The translations under genes were made by a program, and so were the position numbers. This document shows positions 11,880-35,212 of a stretch of DNA of 64,000 nucleotides, piece after piece. The notes below the pieces were generated by a model, which searched no databases, had not been told where the DNA came from, and saw only the letters and a program-made list of their open reading frames with translations. Origin of the DNA: Cyanoderma ruficeps (taxonomy: Eukaryota; Chordata; Aves; Passeriformes; Timaliidae); contig VZDJ01004378.1 in the NCBI GenBank assembly GCA_008694505.1, positions 17,936,269 to 18,000,268 on the forward strand, given 5' to 3'. Positions within the stretch are counted from its first letter, which is position 1, and each line of letters begins with the position of its first letter.

Positions 11880-12530
11880 AGTGATACTCTACCAAGCAGA
11901 CCCTTGAAGAGACCAGTCTCCTCTCCAGAAGTTCAGGGCAGTGAGCTTGCTGTGCACTCTCCTTGCTGCCCTGAGTATCTTGAAAGCCACCATTCCGTGG
12001 TCACTTGCAGCCAAAGCTGCCCTTGAGCATCATGTGCCACAGCAACCCCTCTTTGTTGGTGAGAACAAGGCCCAGCAAAGAACCTCTCCTTGTTGGCTTC
12101 TGTGTCACTTGGAGAAGGAAGTTATCAACACACCTCAGGAACCTCCTGTATTGCTTACAGCCTGCTGTGTTGTCCTTCCAATAGATACTGTCATGGTTGA
12201 AGTCCCTGGGGAAGGTGAGGGCTTGTGAATGTGACGGCACTCCTATCTGTCACTGAAGAGATGCATGCTTCTGGTATGTGTGAGAGGCTGTATCCTTCCA
12301 TTCTAAACCAGTCATAGGAACCATCCCATCATGTCTCCATAAGACATGTTCCAGTAAGAGTGTGGCCCTGCAGGCATGTGCACACCTCTAACTCTTGTTG
12401 TTTATTCCCCATGCTGTGTGTGTTTGCATAGAGCCATTTAAGTTGGATCCCCCCAATGAAGCCAACTCACATGCTGGAGTGGCTGGAATTCCTTTGTGCT
12501 GCTCTTCAGGTGCTCTCCTGCTTACTGTTG
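11880..12530 (-). mobile_element. CR1 LINE fragment, ORF2 endonuclease region
   Basis: On the minus strand, 12240-12001 translates to a clear match to the C-terminal part of the CR1 apurinic-like endonuclease domain: a DFNHDSIYWKDNTAG block (family form GDFNHPDICW...), then RRFL.CVDNFLLQV, then PTRRG..L.LVLTNKEGL. The glycine before DFNH is replaced by arginine. The upstream part on that strand (12300-12530) also resembles CR1 sequence. No reverse transcriptase or 3' tail is attached. This is a dead internal fragment of the main avian LINE family. Confidence 0.85.
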
Positions 12531-12561
12531 CCTAAAATTGGAAGAAAAACTTTCCAAAGAA

Positions 12562-12970
12562 TGTTAGAATGCATAACATAAAGAGCAGTCTTTTAATGAA
12601 AGCTTTCAGGTGCACAGATTATCCCTATGTAAACACGCAGCATCACAATTTTTATAAGTTTAACTAATTAGTATATCTAGCTAGTACATCCAATGGGAGA
12701 CTGGTTGCCCTGATAACCCCCCTTGGACCTGCCCCACTGGACTCCCTCCAAGGGGTTCTTAGTCCTGTATCTTGTTGTGTCTCCCCGGTGCTGGTGCAAA
12801 ATAAGATGTCCTTGTTGGAAATCCTTTTCCTTGAAAATAAGACCAAACAGCATTTCAAGAATGTGATATAATGTGTGAGAAAGGGTGACTGCTGTCCTAA
12901 AGTGTAAGAAAGTGCTAGAAACTATACAGCTATATATTAAAATCTACAAAGCTACAGATATATAAAGAAG
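12562..12970 (-). mobile_element. Probable LTR, minus orientation (left end approximate)
   Basis: The plus-strand start TGTTAGAATGCATAAC would be the 3' end of a minus-strand LTR. Reading minus, a TATA-like AACTTATAAA (12651-12660) is followed about 55 bases later by ATTAAA (12592-12597), the spacing of a retroviral promoter and poly(A) signal. The upstream U3-like portion contains C/G-rich boxes at about 12690-12790. The far end and target-site duplication were not found, so the end given is an estimate. Confidence 0.42.
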
Positions 12971-14425
12971 CTAAAAATCTTTAGGCATCACTATGATCCT
13001 CCTCCAGGTTCTGGGCATCTCTTGCGAGGGCACAGGCATCAAACCAGGGGGACTGGAATGGAAGGAGGCTCTCCTCCCCTGGCAACTTCAGTTTAATGCC
13101 CCTTTATCATGTTGGCAAGTCTATGACTGAAGATGGTCATTCCTTGTGCATAGTCCTTTTAGATCTTTACCTGCCTTGCTTACTGTTACCCTTCCCCATT
13201 ACTGAATTACCCACTGCTGAGCACTATTTTTTTTCATTAATTTATTTTTGCACTCTAATTTAATTCTTTAACCTCCTCCTCTGTAAAATGCAAATATACT
13301 AGAGATATCAAAATCTTGAACACATGCTAGTTTCAATATGTTGGTTCTTTCCTAAATTACTTGATAAAGAAGAAAAACACACCAAAAACACATAGTAAAA
13401 AGGTGGCTCATTTATAAAAAATGACCAGAAAAAGGACAATTAGGCTAGTATGAATAAATTTAATTGGTGTCATTGTCCTTGGATAAATTCATTTAACACA
13501 AATCAAAAACCTATCCACACGTACTTAATAAATTTAATACTTAAAGCTTCATTCTAGGTTCTGTTCTTTTTTGGTAAGCAATTTGGATATTTATTCTTCA
13601 TTTGCTGCTTTATAGAACCACTCCAAATCCTGCTATAAACACTTTTGCTATAGTGTTAAGCACTGACATTTTTAACTGCCTTAAAAATGTTAGGAATGCT
13701 AGGAATTCATCTGTATAGCAACTCCTTCAGTATGAAAATTACTATTTGCAATTTGGTTGGTATTTTCACAGGCAACTACTAATTATGAATGCTCTACTTA
13801 AGATGAATATTTATTTGCAGTATTACTTTTCCCTTCCTGCAGTGTAACTTTTCCCCTTCTGTTTTCTGTAGCTATCTAAATGCATTATCAGCATAAAATT
13901 TTACAGTCTTACTATGTTGTCTTTTCTAAGAGTGTGAGTATTATTCAAGGCCCTTGTGAACAGCTGTACTTAATACAATGTTAACAATTTTTACAGATTT
14001 ATAATTTCATGTATTAAACACTATTTTGTCTTCAACCAGTTTTTGGTTATTGAGAAAACAAGATTGTCAATGGAGAATAAAAGATGTTTAAATCAGTATT
14101 TAACTTTCAAGCTATATTATTCATAATGTATTCTATAAAGCATAAATATGAATAATGTCTTAAGCAGTGAAGAGAAATTGAAAGTTCTGTCTCAGAGATG
14201 CAAAAAAATAAGGCAGAAAATCTATTTCTAAAATTGTCATAAAAATTTAAAATTGTGATGCTGTGTTTTGGCAAATCTACTAAATTCCTAGGAAAATAAT
14301 GAGTGTAAAAGAGTTATTAGCATGCTATGTACAGTAACATGTTATTATCTTCTTTCTGTTGCGTTGCTTTTAATCATCCCACATTCCTGCCTCTTACTAA
14401 GTCATACTTTTTTTTTTTCTCCTAG

Positions 14426-14465
14426 ACTGCACTGCTGTGCTTTGCATCCTCTATTTTGGTAGACG
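14426..14465 (+). other. Orphan exon-like segment with strong splice signals
   Basis: A 40-base segment preceded by a long T tract and CTCCTAG, with a branch-site-like TACTAAG about 25 bases upstream (near 14394-14400), and followed by the strong donor ACG|GTAAGA. One frame is open and hydrophobic. No partner exon was recognised on either side, so it may belong to an unannotated noncoding transcript or an alternative 5' exon, or be chance. Confidence 0.3.
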
Positions 14466-16086
14466 GTAAGAAGAAACTCTTCTTCTAAATATTGGGTAGC
14501 TTATAATTCCAATTTTTTTAAAATTTAAACTTCTCGTATTTTTCTTATTCCACATATGAATTTGGATGGGAAACCATGGGGAAAGGCTTTCAGGTCTATT
14601 TGTCGTAAGCAACTGTTACTTGCTGTTTTTTTAAATTCTCAAGCTTATCACTACTATTAGGTGTGAATAAGGAATAGGGGGAGGGTTATAAGTAAAAACT
14701 GATTATGAAATTAATGTATTGCACGTATTAAATACACATAATGCTTTTCTGACTCATTCAGGATAGCTCTTTAAATGCATTCATTCTGTGTCCACAATAC
14801 TGTAAGCATCTAGATGGCAATTTTAAGTTTTTTTAAATCCCAGCTTTTACTAATTAAAAATTTTAATTAATAAAAATTAAAATTTGTTATCATTATTACA
14901 GGACCTAGTGAAAAAAAGGGAAACATCTAGAAAAGAGGAGTTTAAACACAATATATGGGGCAATTGCAGAACTGTTGTAGACATTACTCTCAAAACTGTA
15001 GCTACTTCTTTCAGCTTCCAAATGTAGGAAAGTCTAATTTTGCGTGCCCTTCTTTCTTGTTTTCTGATCTACTTGTAACATTTAATGTATACCAAGCTAC
15101 TGCAGGAAAATTGGTTGGCAATCAGAAACACTGGAAGAGGGATGTATGAAGCCACATTTAACAAAAGACTCAGAGCTGAAAAAGGAGTTAAAGGCAACAT
15201 TATTCATACATTGGTTGTTAGACATTTCCTGACCAGAACGACCTTTCTCATACCAGGGGTATAGAGCTGTGCTTCCTTTTGCTGTTCTTGCTCAGGTAAA
15301 CTCCAGCAGCAGCAGCACCTTTGGCTTTAAGCCAAGATGCAAGGTGTGTAGATAAACCAGTGCAATTGTCTAGTATGTTCCTAAATCAGTGCCAAGTGCT
15401 ACTTCTCATGGGTGTGGGATTTATGAAGGAAGCTGAAGAGTCCTTAAAGCTCCACAAACCTGCCCCCTCTTCACACCAGCTTGTGTGTTACCATTAATCA
15501 CAGTCCCACAGTTTTACAGAACCAAAGATAACAGCCAGGGCTCTAGGATTCCTGCAGAAACATTTGTTTCTCCACCAGAAATGCCAGTCTGTTACAGTTT
15601 AGAAAACAAAAAGCAATAAATTAAATAAAACAATTAATTACAGTTAAGGATGTATTTGAATGAGTAAGCTTATGGGAGTTGGTTATACCAGAACAAGCAG
15701 CTGCTTGTTCAGCCACCAGTTTAAGCAGAGTTGATCTCGTTCTGGTTGAAAATCTCAGCTAGTTAGATTTTGGCAGAAGAAGCTAAGCAATGTCATCAGT
15801 GCTATTCTTAAAAGGTGTCCCATTCTTACAAAGCAGCCTAGATACTGAGTCCCTAATTCTTAGATCTCAAATTCAGACCTCAGATGAATATTTAATGAAA
15901 ATTTGGGAGGTAAGAAGGAAAAGTAGATATACCAAAATCAGTACTCCTACATTAGGATTACTGTTTTAGGAATCTCTACTTAGGACGAATTTTGGGTGTT
16001 TCCAGTATTTGTTGCCAATAAATATAGCAGAAAATAAGATAAAGCCTTGTCTAAGTAACCTGTTGCAAGTTTTGTCTCTAATTGCC

Positions 16087-16172
16087 TGGAGAAAATACAC
16101 TGTAAGCACCCAAGTATTAACTTTAGCCTCTGGAAAATACATTGTAAGCACCCAAGTATTAACTTTAGTTTC
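16087..16172. repeat. Two-copy tandem duplication, about 44 bp
   Basis: Copies at 16087-16130 and 16131-16172 share a long near-identical core containing GTAAGCACCCAAGTATTAAC. The second copy has a two-base deletion and a few substitutions. Confidence 0.85.
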
Positions 16173-16598
16173 TACTTCCTTCAGCTAAACCCAGGTATCT
16201 GTAAATCTTTAAGGGAGTGAGTTTCTTAGCTTAGACTACATCTAAGAAGCAGCTCTGAGTCATAACTGTTTCACGACACAAAAATATATCCAAGTTTAAG
16301 AGAGAAAAGAATCATGTTCTTTTTCTGAGAGAAAAAGAACACATGGACTGTGTTCACACCTTGATAGAAACCTACTCCAGATGCTGAATGAAAAGTAAGA
16401 GCACATACCTCAAAAATAAATGGGTGCCACAAGCCAGAAATATTTCTAAATTAAGTTCAGAAATTATCATCTCTTAAATTAGGATTGCTCACTTGAATTT
16501 TCTAGCTCTAAAAACTACTTCTGTTGTATATCAAAGATCTTTTATTGTCCTTTTTTTTAATTCTGCCTCTCGCTGATTACTTAAATAAATATTGTGTT

Positions 16599-16618
16599 CT
16601 GCTGCTGCTGCTGCTGCT
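16599..16618. repeat. Short CTG microsatellite
   Basis: Six consecutive CTG units. Too short to be called expanded. Confidence 0.85.
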
Positions 16619-17149
16619 ACGTGTCCACAAGAGAAAAACACTTGAGTTTATTGATGTTCAAGAGGTGATTCATCTGCACAACTTGAAGCTTTTGGTCTAC
16701 ATTCCATTGAACAAGTGCTGAATACATAAATGCTTCTTCAGCATTATCTCCTGGGATGCCTGAAATCTTATTTATGTCTCATTTATTTTGAGGCTGCTGC
16801 CTCAAAACAATGGGTTTTTGAAAAATTGTGAAGTTTCACCTCTTTCTGTGCGTTGTTGACAAAGGTTCTAATGTGTGGAAGTGGGAGCTTTGCAGTCCGT
16901 CCCGTAGCTAATGTCAGCTTATTTACAACTCGAGCGTTTTGGGAGTCATTCTGACGTGCCCCAAGAAAAGCCACCAGGCAGGTTTGGCATGTTTTCATCC
17001 CAAATCAACTTTAGCAAACGTTTCAAGTCTCTTTCTTCTGCTGTTAATGAACTTCGAAGTGCTCCAACACGTTCCAAACCTCATCCAGGTACTCACTGCT
17101 TATCCACAGACTTCATGCCTTTCGCAGGCGTGTCGCTCCTGGGTTTATT

Positions 17150-26945
<9,796 letters not shown>

Positions 26946-28520
26946 AATGGTTTAAGGTTTTCTGCATGTGATTCCTTTTATGTTCAGTCTTGCTCAGAGA
27001 CTCAAAGAGTTCCAATTGAACTCTCTTTAAGAGATGGATCTGAAACATTCAGAGAGCCAAAGGACTTTCCATCTCAACTTGTTAAGGCTGTAAACCTCAT
27101 GTGGCAATCAGCAGCTCACAGAAAGGTGCTTTGTCAATAACGCTCTTGCTGCTCCTCAGCTGGATGTAGGTCATTGCCAAGTGAGGTGAAGCACTTAATT
27201 CATTTATCCTCCTTTTATGGAGCTGAAGTGTTGGTGTCTATTCTCTTCAGTTTCCAGCATCTGGAAGGGCAAGAAGCTGGAAATAAAGTCTAATCACATC
27301 AATCAGTGTGATGGAGCCTTGTGGCTATTGTCCAAGCTAGACACGAAATACACTGCAGCTTTATATAGGCAATGGTAACATGGGTAAAAGTGGGTGAATT
27401 CTGGTATTTCCCATTATCTACAGTTTGTAAGGTCTTTTGGAAGTATTTGGACAGGGGAGAGAAAATTCAGCCTCGTTGCCAGATACTATCTCCACTTCCC
27501 CGAGAACAGGTCTGATAAAAATGATGTTCCATACATAACATTTGAAGCAAAAATCTACATTTAAAGTAGAAACTCACTAGCTGTTCCAGTAAGAATAATA
27601 ATTTTTTCTATGCTTTTTTGACATCTTTATTTCAAAAATAATGATATTTATGAAGATTTGTCAATACTGTGGTACTTACCAAATAATTTAAAATTAAAGA
27701 TGACAGTTGTGAATTCACATTCATCTCTTTAGATAGATAATGCTTTTTTCTATGTTTGGCATTCTAACCAAACTATACTCCTTGGTTTTTTCTCAACAGT
27801 GGAAATGTTTCCCATTTTGTTTGGGGCCTCTATTTAGAGATGATGGCTTCAGCCAAAGGAGCTACAGATGTTATCCTTGTAGCAAATGGGGGAAGTCACA
27901 CTTACAAGCCATTTAAAAATAGAAATTTAGGTTTTGATGCTTAGGCTCCTGTGTTAGGTAATTCTGTCTTCCATCATTCATTTATAAAAGTTGCAGAAGT
28001 AACGTAGCCAGTACAGGTTGTATTTAAACTTCAGAGATACCCTCATAATAACCTCTCAGTGTTGATATTCAGAAGTGTGGGGCTTTACTTTTAATTTATG
28101 AAAAGCTTTTTCTTTTATTGTTAGATATAGATGAATATTTTGTATTGAACATATTTTTTTTATGAGTGTCTTATGTATATTGCCTGTCTTAATTCAATTG
28201 ACTTTTTTTATTTTGTCGCCTTTTTTTGGGAATATTAAAAAACTTTTAACACCTTCCATACTGAGTTTACTCTTTTGAAATCTGTATAAATCTGGAATTC
28301 ATCACTGGAACTACTTCACTGTATTACCCAATTACAAAGATGAGATTTCAAAGTAGTAAAACCTTTCTGAAATTGTATAGCTGCTCTATGTCTGTCCCTG
28401 TGGACGGGCGCAAAATTATGGAAGTAATATATGCACTTAAACTGTAACAATAAACACTTGGGAATTTTATGCACTGTTTGGATTTATGCTGCTTCTAAAT
28501 AAACACTATTAGTTATCTTG
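26946..28520 (+). other. TMEM19: TMEM19 3' UTR with two close poly(A) signals
   Basis: A noncoding tail of about 1.5 kb. The canonical AATAAA hexamers at 28449-28454 and 28498-28503 are the strongest candidate ends; an earlier AATAAA near 27283 could give a short form. The exact cleavage site cannot be read. Confidence 0.65.
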
Positions 28521-30452
28521 TAAGATTTTATTAATACTGTTGTGGTTTCTAGAATTAAGCAAGATAAAATTTTTGTTAGATACTTTATTTTTCTTAATTA
28601 AATGCCTTATTTTTATATTCTTTTGTTTCCTGAAGTGAAGTGTACTTTCAGCCACTGAAGTGGACCTGGTCAGCTTTTTCACTATTTCTTTGAGTTCATT
28701 TGAAAACCAGCTTAACATAGTGAGAAGACATCTGGTTTCATATTCATAGCAGCATGAAATCCTTTGATCTGTGATCATATGAACGAATGTGATCTGACTG
28801 AACGCCTGTAGTTAGCATCTTCAAAGGCCATTATTTTGGATTTTTTTCTGTCATGTCTTAGTGATGACACTTGAGTTGCTTTTGAAATTTCCACTCACAA
28901 GTTTCCAGTGTACAGAAAGATCTGAGCACACTTGAACTCTGACAAGGACAGTGAGTATATTGAGTATACCTTAGGCAAATATTGTTACATTTAACTACTT
29001 AGTAGCTGTAAACTGACAAGCTTTGGGAGAAGGTGCAGGCAGGAGTAGGGGATACATGGAAAAAGTTGCAGAATATGACAAACTGCCTGTAAATTGGTGT
29101 GGGTAACTTAAGAGCAGTTCCTGGGCTCACAAGGCCGCAGACAGAGATACCACCTGTCCAAGTGCAGAAAATGCAGGAAGTAAAAAGGAAAAGGGGGAGT
29201 TGAGAGAAAACCAGGAAGCTGATAGATTTGAGATTGCAAAATAGTTTACTGCAGTTAACAAATTTAATTCCATTCTTTAAACACCTGAATTATTATTTAG
29301 TTTCAGAGCCATTGGTACCCCTAGTATATATTTCTGTCACTGATTTTGCATTTGTAATTAAGTGGTATCAATATTTCCACAGCACCAAGGCAGTACACTC
29401 AAAATCTTTTTAATTGAAGTGGTTACAATTGTGAGTTACGGATCCTCATGCTTGGCTTGATTGGTAGATGTGATAGATGTCTAAGTAAAATTTTGACATA
29501 ATTGCATGCGAAAAATCTTTAGCCAGGTCTCACCCAGACTTGGTGCCATGACTGTTGAAGTATACTGGTATCAGTCACCAGTATCTATTTTTTTAATTTC
29601 TCTTTTATTGTTACAGGTGCAGATGGTCTTGGGTCTGCACATGCTGCATTTGAGTGGTCCATCATTACACAGTTTCCTGGGACAGGAAAATAAAGTGGTG
29701 TAAAAAACAAAGGGGGTATACCACCTCTCTTGGGTATTAAGGACAAGATGTTTCTGCAGACTGAACTTTTTCTGACAATAAAGGGCTAAAATGTCATGAA
29801 ATACTGTTGGTATTTTACAGAACCAACTTGGGCACTATTCACATTACAATCTGTTAGGACTGGCCATCTTAGATTTGTAAGTAGGATTTGTTTTCCCTGC
29901 ATTTCTCCCAGGAGTACTTTGGTCCCCATGCAGCCTTTTCTTTACATTTCATAATCTAACATTTTTAATTGCCATTAAGTCGCTTTTCTTCAAGCAGGAG
30001 TTAACCTGTTTTACAGGAAATTTATTCCCTTAAAGCTTTGTAGGTATGTTACAGTCTCTGCTTCTGGCTATTGCTATAACTGAATAATAGTTTTCAATTT
30101 AAATACTGCTTCTGTTGCGGGATAAGGTGCAGCTCTGGGATACAATTATGGGCCTGTTGTAATGCATGAATCAGAGAAGGTAAATGAATTCACTCAGACC
30201 ATGTGGATCCCTGCAGCACTCCCAAGCCTGCAGCCACCCTCAGTAAGTATTAATGCCAATACCAAATGAGGATGAATACAGAAATGTGAAAATAAAGCTA
30301 CTGAGAAAATGGCAGCTTGTACTTGGGTATTCCCAAGTCTGTAAAACTTCATTCCAAGTGAAGAAATTCCACCAGGAATATTTGGTAGCTTTTTTACAAC
30401 ATTCATCCGACAAAGTCAATTTTAGTATCTTCCCACTACAACCAGTAATTAA

Positions 30453-30650
30453 ATCATAGAATCACAGAACAGCCCAGGTTGGTTTTGAGAGATCATCTGG
30501 TCCAACCTGTTGTGGTAAAGGGATCTTTGGTGGGGTTATCTAGAAATAATCAATCTGTCCAATCACATTTTGAAAACCTTTGACAATGAGCACTCTACCA
30601 CATCCTTGTATGTCAGTTTTCCTTGAAGCACAATAAGGTGGATGCACAGG
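30453..30650 (-). mobile_element. CR1 LINE 3' fragment
   Basis: It starts with ATCATAGAATCACAGAACAG, the reverse complement of the CR1 terminal repeat (ATTCTATGATTCT type), followed by GGTTGG...GATCATCTGGTCCAACC. The remainder aligns loosely to the CR1 3' region. Truncated and old. Confidence 0.85.
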
Positions 30651-33600
30651 GAAGTAGTTGACCACTGTTCTGATTTCTGATCAGGAAACATCTTGTGACT
30701 GACTGATGGTATGATGCAAGTGTCATACACTTTTTTCACTTTGAAATATCTTCAAAATAAATGTATCCTCTTATAGCAGACCACCCAGCAGCATTGCTTT
30801 CTCTGTGCTGTTCTGGGATTTGCCATTTTAGGGCAAGGACAAGTGTTTGCTAATCCAGGTGAGATTCAAGAAGTGAAGACTGGATTAACTGAAATGTGGA
30901 AGAACCAGCCTGAAATATGCTGAGGAAAGGAGAATACCACCACTATGGAAACAACTGCCTGTTTGCAGGGAACTACTTGGCTAGACCTGCTGAGTCACCT
31001 GTGAAGCCTTGCATAAGTTGTTTGCACCTCTCTCCTCTGGTGGCTGCTTTTCTGTGGCTTTGTTCAAATGAGCATAAAGCATAATTAAATACTGCAATGC
31101 GATCCCTGTCCAAATTGGTCTTGGAGGTTCAAACACACACCATCAGCAAGGATGACAGTGGTTTAAAAAACCCAGAATGTGTCCTGCAATTAGAGGAAAC
31201 ATCAGTAGAAGGCAGTAGGAAGTCTTCTAGTGCTCATTTGTTAATACCCTTTAGTATCTTCAGCAACTATTTTTGTAAGGTCTTTGCAGCTGCAGCCGTA
31301 GCTGCAAAGCTGGGAGGATAGAAGGACATCATAAACATGCGACTGGGCTCTGATATTTCTTGGTAAAGGGCTCTTGCTGTTCTGGCTTATGCAGAGTATG
31401 CCCAGTACTAGAAAAGCAATGGCTTCTGTCATCCTACCCTTTTTGTCACTGCTACTTGTTTTCCTGATACTTCATTATTTCTCTTGTTGACTTCCTAAGA
31501 CCTGAAATCGTTCCACTGTCAAAAGCTGCTACCACCAAATGCTCCCCCGAAGCAGCAGCAGTTTCAGTCTGCCTTCAACTGCCAAATGCCCTGGTTATGG
31601 TGCTTCCAACAGGTGCGCATCATCTCATTCCATTAAGTCTCTCATCCTAATATAATTTAAAATATAGGAGCTGATTCATGATGCATTGGGATAGGAAGCA
31701 TGAGTGTTGCCTCTGAATTCTGGAAACGCTGTCTTTTGGTAGGTGTCGTAAGAAAACAAAGACATGAGTGCCAGCATCTGACACTACACTTGGTGGTGTC
31801 TACTCAAGGAGCTCTGTAGTGGATCTAGCTTGTGCAAAGCTATGCCAGAAAAAAAAAGCATCCACCATCAGCCAAACCGTAAAAAGTGCCCAAAGCCCTT
31901 ATCACAAGACAAACAGGAAGTGTATTATATTGTTCTTTAGAGTTTGAACTTAAATGAACAAACATATTCCCACATTGTTTGCCTGCAGATTTGAGTAATG
32001 CACCACTTACATTCAAATAGGTTTGGTTTGAAGTAGATTAACAAATGTTCCACTTGGGTTCAGAACTCACCTGAAATAAGAACGTAGTCTACATGTTAAA
32101 CTTCTATGTCTTACCTTTTTCTTTCCTATCTCTAATGAAGACAGTTTTTTATAATATATTTTGGGGTTTTTCCCAGTGGCAAAAGAATGAACGCATATGT
32201 ATCAGTCTGTGCCCATGTCATGGAGTCTGCAAGTCCAAAAATAACTCTTCCACATATGCCATTTTGGGATTTTCATTCCTAGTTCTTTCCAGTTGTAATC
32301 ATTAAAGGTCTTTTACAATTGCTAAATATCCCCTTGTGTTTGTTTTCTGCCATTATTTGAAGAAAGCAGGTTGGGTTTCATTCCAGTTTCCTTTATCTCT
32401 TTCTCTGTTTTACCACCCCAGCTTCTGGACTGGAGTCTGCAGCTCCTCTCTGATCCTGACTGTGAGTAAGAGGAACCACAGAACAACGATTCTTTTCATA
32501 GCAGCAGATACAAAGTCAGTGTCTATTGTTCTGGGCATGACACAGGAGTGATCTGTTTTGTACAATTATTTTTCTTTGCTAGTGCAAATAATCATATAAA
32601 ACTACTATTTGATGTCCTCTGGGACCTATTATGTCTTCTTCCCATCCAGGTTTGTGGAAAAGTGAAATGTAAACCCACAAAAACTGACAGCTAGGGCTGA
32701 AAGTTGCAGAAATCTGAGTTCCACTTTTGCATTAAGGATTCTGAGGAGTGCTAGCATAGCCTCATATATATGACAGTTTAATGCAGAATTTACCTTTAGG
32801 TTAGAAGGCAGTTCTAAAAAAATCAGTTCAGCGCCTTCCCCAGAATCACAGCATCAGTCCTGTGTGAGGCCATATCAGGACACGACAGAGGCAGATGCAC
32901 ACCAGGATTATTTTATTACTCTACCCAAGAGGACTTAGAATAGGTTTCTTCCCAGTTTTTTTCAGACAGGAATGCTGAAAAGCAGAAAAGTAACCCTGTG
33001 CTGGCAGGGTCTTTACAAAGCCCTGTTCAGGGGTACAATGCAACTTGGTGTAGAGCTCTCACTCACAGGTGGGTGCGGGTGGAGGCTTTGGCCAGAAACA
33101 CATCACTGCTGCTGCTTGTTACAACATGGTTCCCAAAAATGTAATCATAACATAACCAGGCAATGGAGGACCCCATGGGACCATTCATGTTCAAAATCTC
33201 TTGACAGTGCAGGAGATTTCTTTTTTCCTGCAGAATTGAAAAGACAGATGTAACCCCCCAGCCCCTCATAATGCCCTGGAGCATCATCTGCTTCAGGCGT
33301 GGGTGCAGGAGTCATACATACTTAAGCATTTTTCTAGACAGAAAGTGAGACCAATATTTCTATCACTGCAGCTCTCCACTTCTAACAACAAAATGCAAAC
33401 ATTTTAATAGAAAATATTTCAGTGGTCAAAGCAGCACGAAGATGTTGGTTTTAGGGGAAGCATTCTGCTGAAAGTAATATGCATTTGATTTTGATAGTCT
33501 TCTTTGCATTTTGTCTATGTGACTTCCTTGAAACTGGGTTACTCAGTGTGATTAAAAGAAGCACTGGCTTTAATTAGAAATTTCTAAGGGAAGAAATTAT

Positions 33601-35146
33601 GAAGGAAAGGAACAGGCTAGCTGATTCAATTCCATTTATTCAGTCAGAGAAAGGAAAGCACTTGCTCTAGGAGTTTACATGGTCATCCTGGTGTCCAGTC
33701 ACTTGTTCTTTACACAATATTTTAAAATGCAGGACTGAGCAAGGGTGATAATTGACTTTGTTGTTGCTGATTTGTTTACCTGCTCACCTCCAGTATCTGC
33801 TGAGCAAATACATCAAGGAACCCTTCACAAAGGAAAGTGCCTACAAAATTTATGTATTTTAAGAGCACAACAATAAATTTTATACCAGTAGTAGGAGTTG
33901 AATGATAATGTTAAAAATGGTTTATTAAGTCTTTTTTCTTGTTTTAAAGGCTACTTTAGGATAAATTGCTTCAATTCAAAGCATACAATGTCTTGGGATT
34001 TCTCCACTTATTCCCATGAAGTATATGTTTAGAACACAAGTTTTTCCTTTAAATTTTAGAAGTCTTAGTTGAAGGCTCTGCATTTCAGTGAGATGTGGTT
34101 CTCATTCAGGCATTAATAATTCTGACTCTTTTTTCAGCAGTGAATATGATGCATACAATATCGAAATTATTTAAAATTATGATTAAATGTGAGAGTTGGT
34201 AGAGATATTCTCCTGTAAACTGGGCCTGGGGACTGCCTGAAGTGTAAGCTGTATCTGGCCAAACTCATGTCACCGTGCTACCCAACACCCCTCACACAAA
34301 GCTGTCAGAAAATAAGGAATTATTTGTTTCACTTGGTAATTGGTCATGCTTTAAAAAACTTGTGTTTCATTTTGAATCTGAATGTGTCTGGCTTTAGATT
34401 CCTGCTGTTAGTTCTTTTCTTGTGCCTGTTACTGCTACAGCACTGATGAGCTGACCAAAGTGAGCCCTTTGCTGCTCTCTGCCCTATTTTTAAACTGTAT
34501 GCTAAATTCCACTACAAGTTTTATCAATGCCATGCACTGAGATAAAAAACTTCTTCAATACTTCCTTATTTCATATCCAGGAGTTAGCTCTGTTCTTTTG
34601 CTGCAGTCATATACTTAGATATCAGCTAGGTTTTGACTCTCTAATTTGTTACATTGACTAAGAGGTAACACTTTTGTAGTCCTTGTAATGTTTCTAGTTT
34701 TCATTTTCAGGTGACAGCTTTTTATACAGTTTTTGCTGTATACCCCATTCTTGTCACTGTCACACTGACAGTGCCATATCACTTCAAGTTTGATTAGCAT
34801 TGATTTTATATTTACTTTACAGGCCATTTAGGAAACTCAAAAGGCACTAAAGGAAACATCAGTTTTCAAAGACAACTGTCTCACCAGTAAATACTCTGAA
34901 CTGCTCATCCAGTTCTTGGTGCAATGAATTTGTCCTTCACTGCATCAAAAAGTAATTTTTTCTGATTGTTAGCATGTGGGTACTAAGTCAAGCTCCTAAA
35001 AAAAATTAATACAGCTATGACCTTACCTTTGAACAGCCAAAGACTGTAATGTCATCTTAGGTTTCTCTGATGAAACCTATTTTTCCATTAGATTTTGTTG
35101 ACTGGCACACATAACATTTGAATGCTTCATTTAATTATGTCTTTCT

Positions 35147-35212
35147 TTTGTGTCATTACTTTTATTTGTGTCATTACTTTTATTTGTGTCATCACTTTTA
35201 TTTGTGTCATCA
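35147..35212. repeat. 18-bp minisatellite, 3.7 copies
   Basis: Units TTTGTGTCATTACTTTTA at 35147-35164, 35165-35182 and 35183-35200, with a partial fourth to about 35212. Units 3 and 4 share an ATTA to ATCA change, indicating stepwise expansion. Confidence 0.92.
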
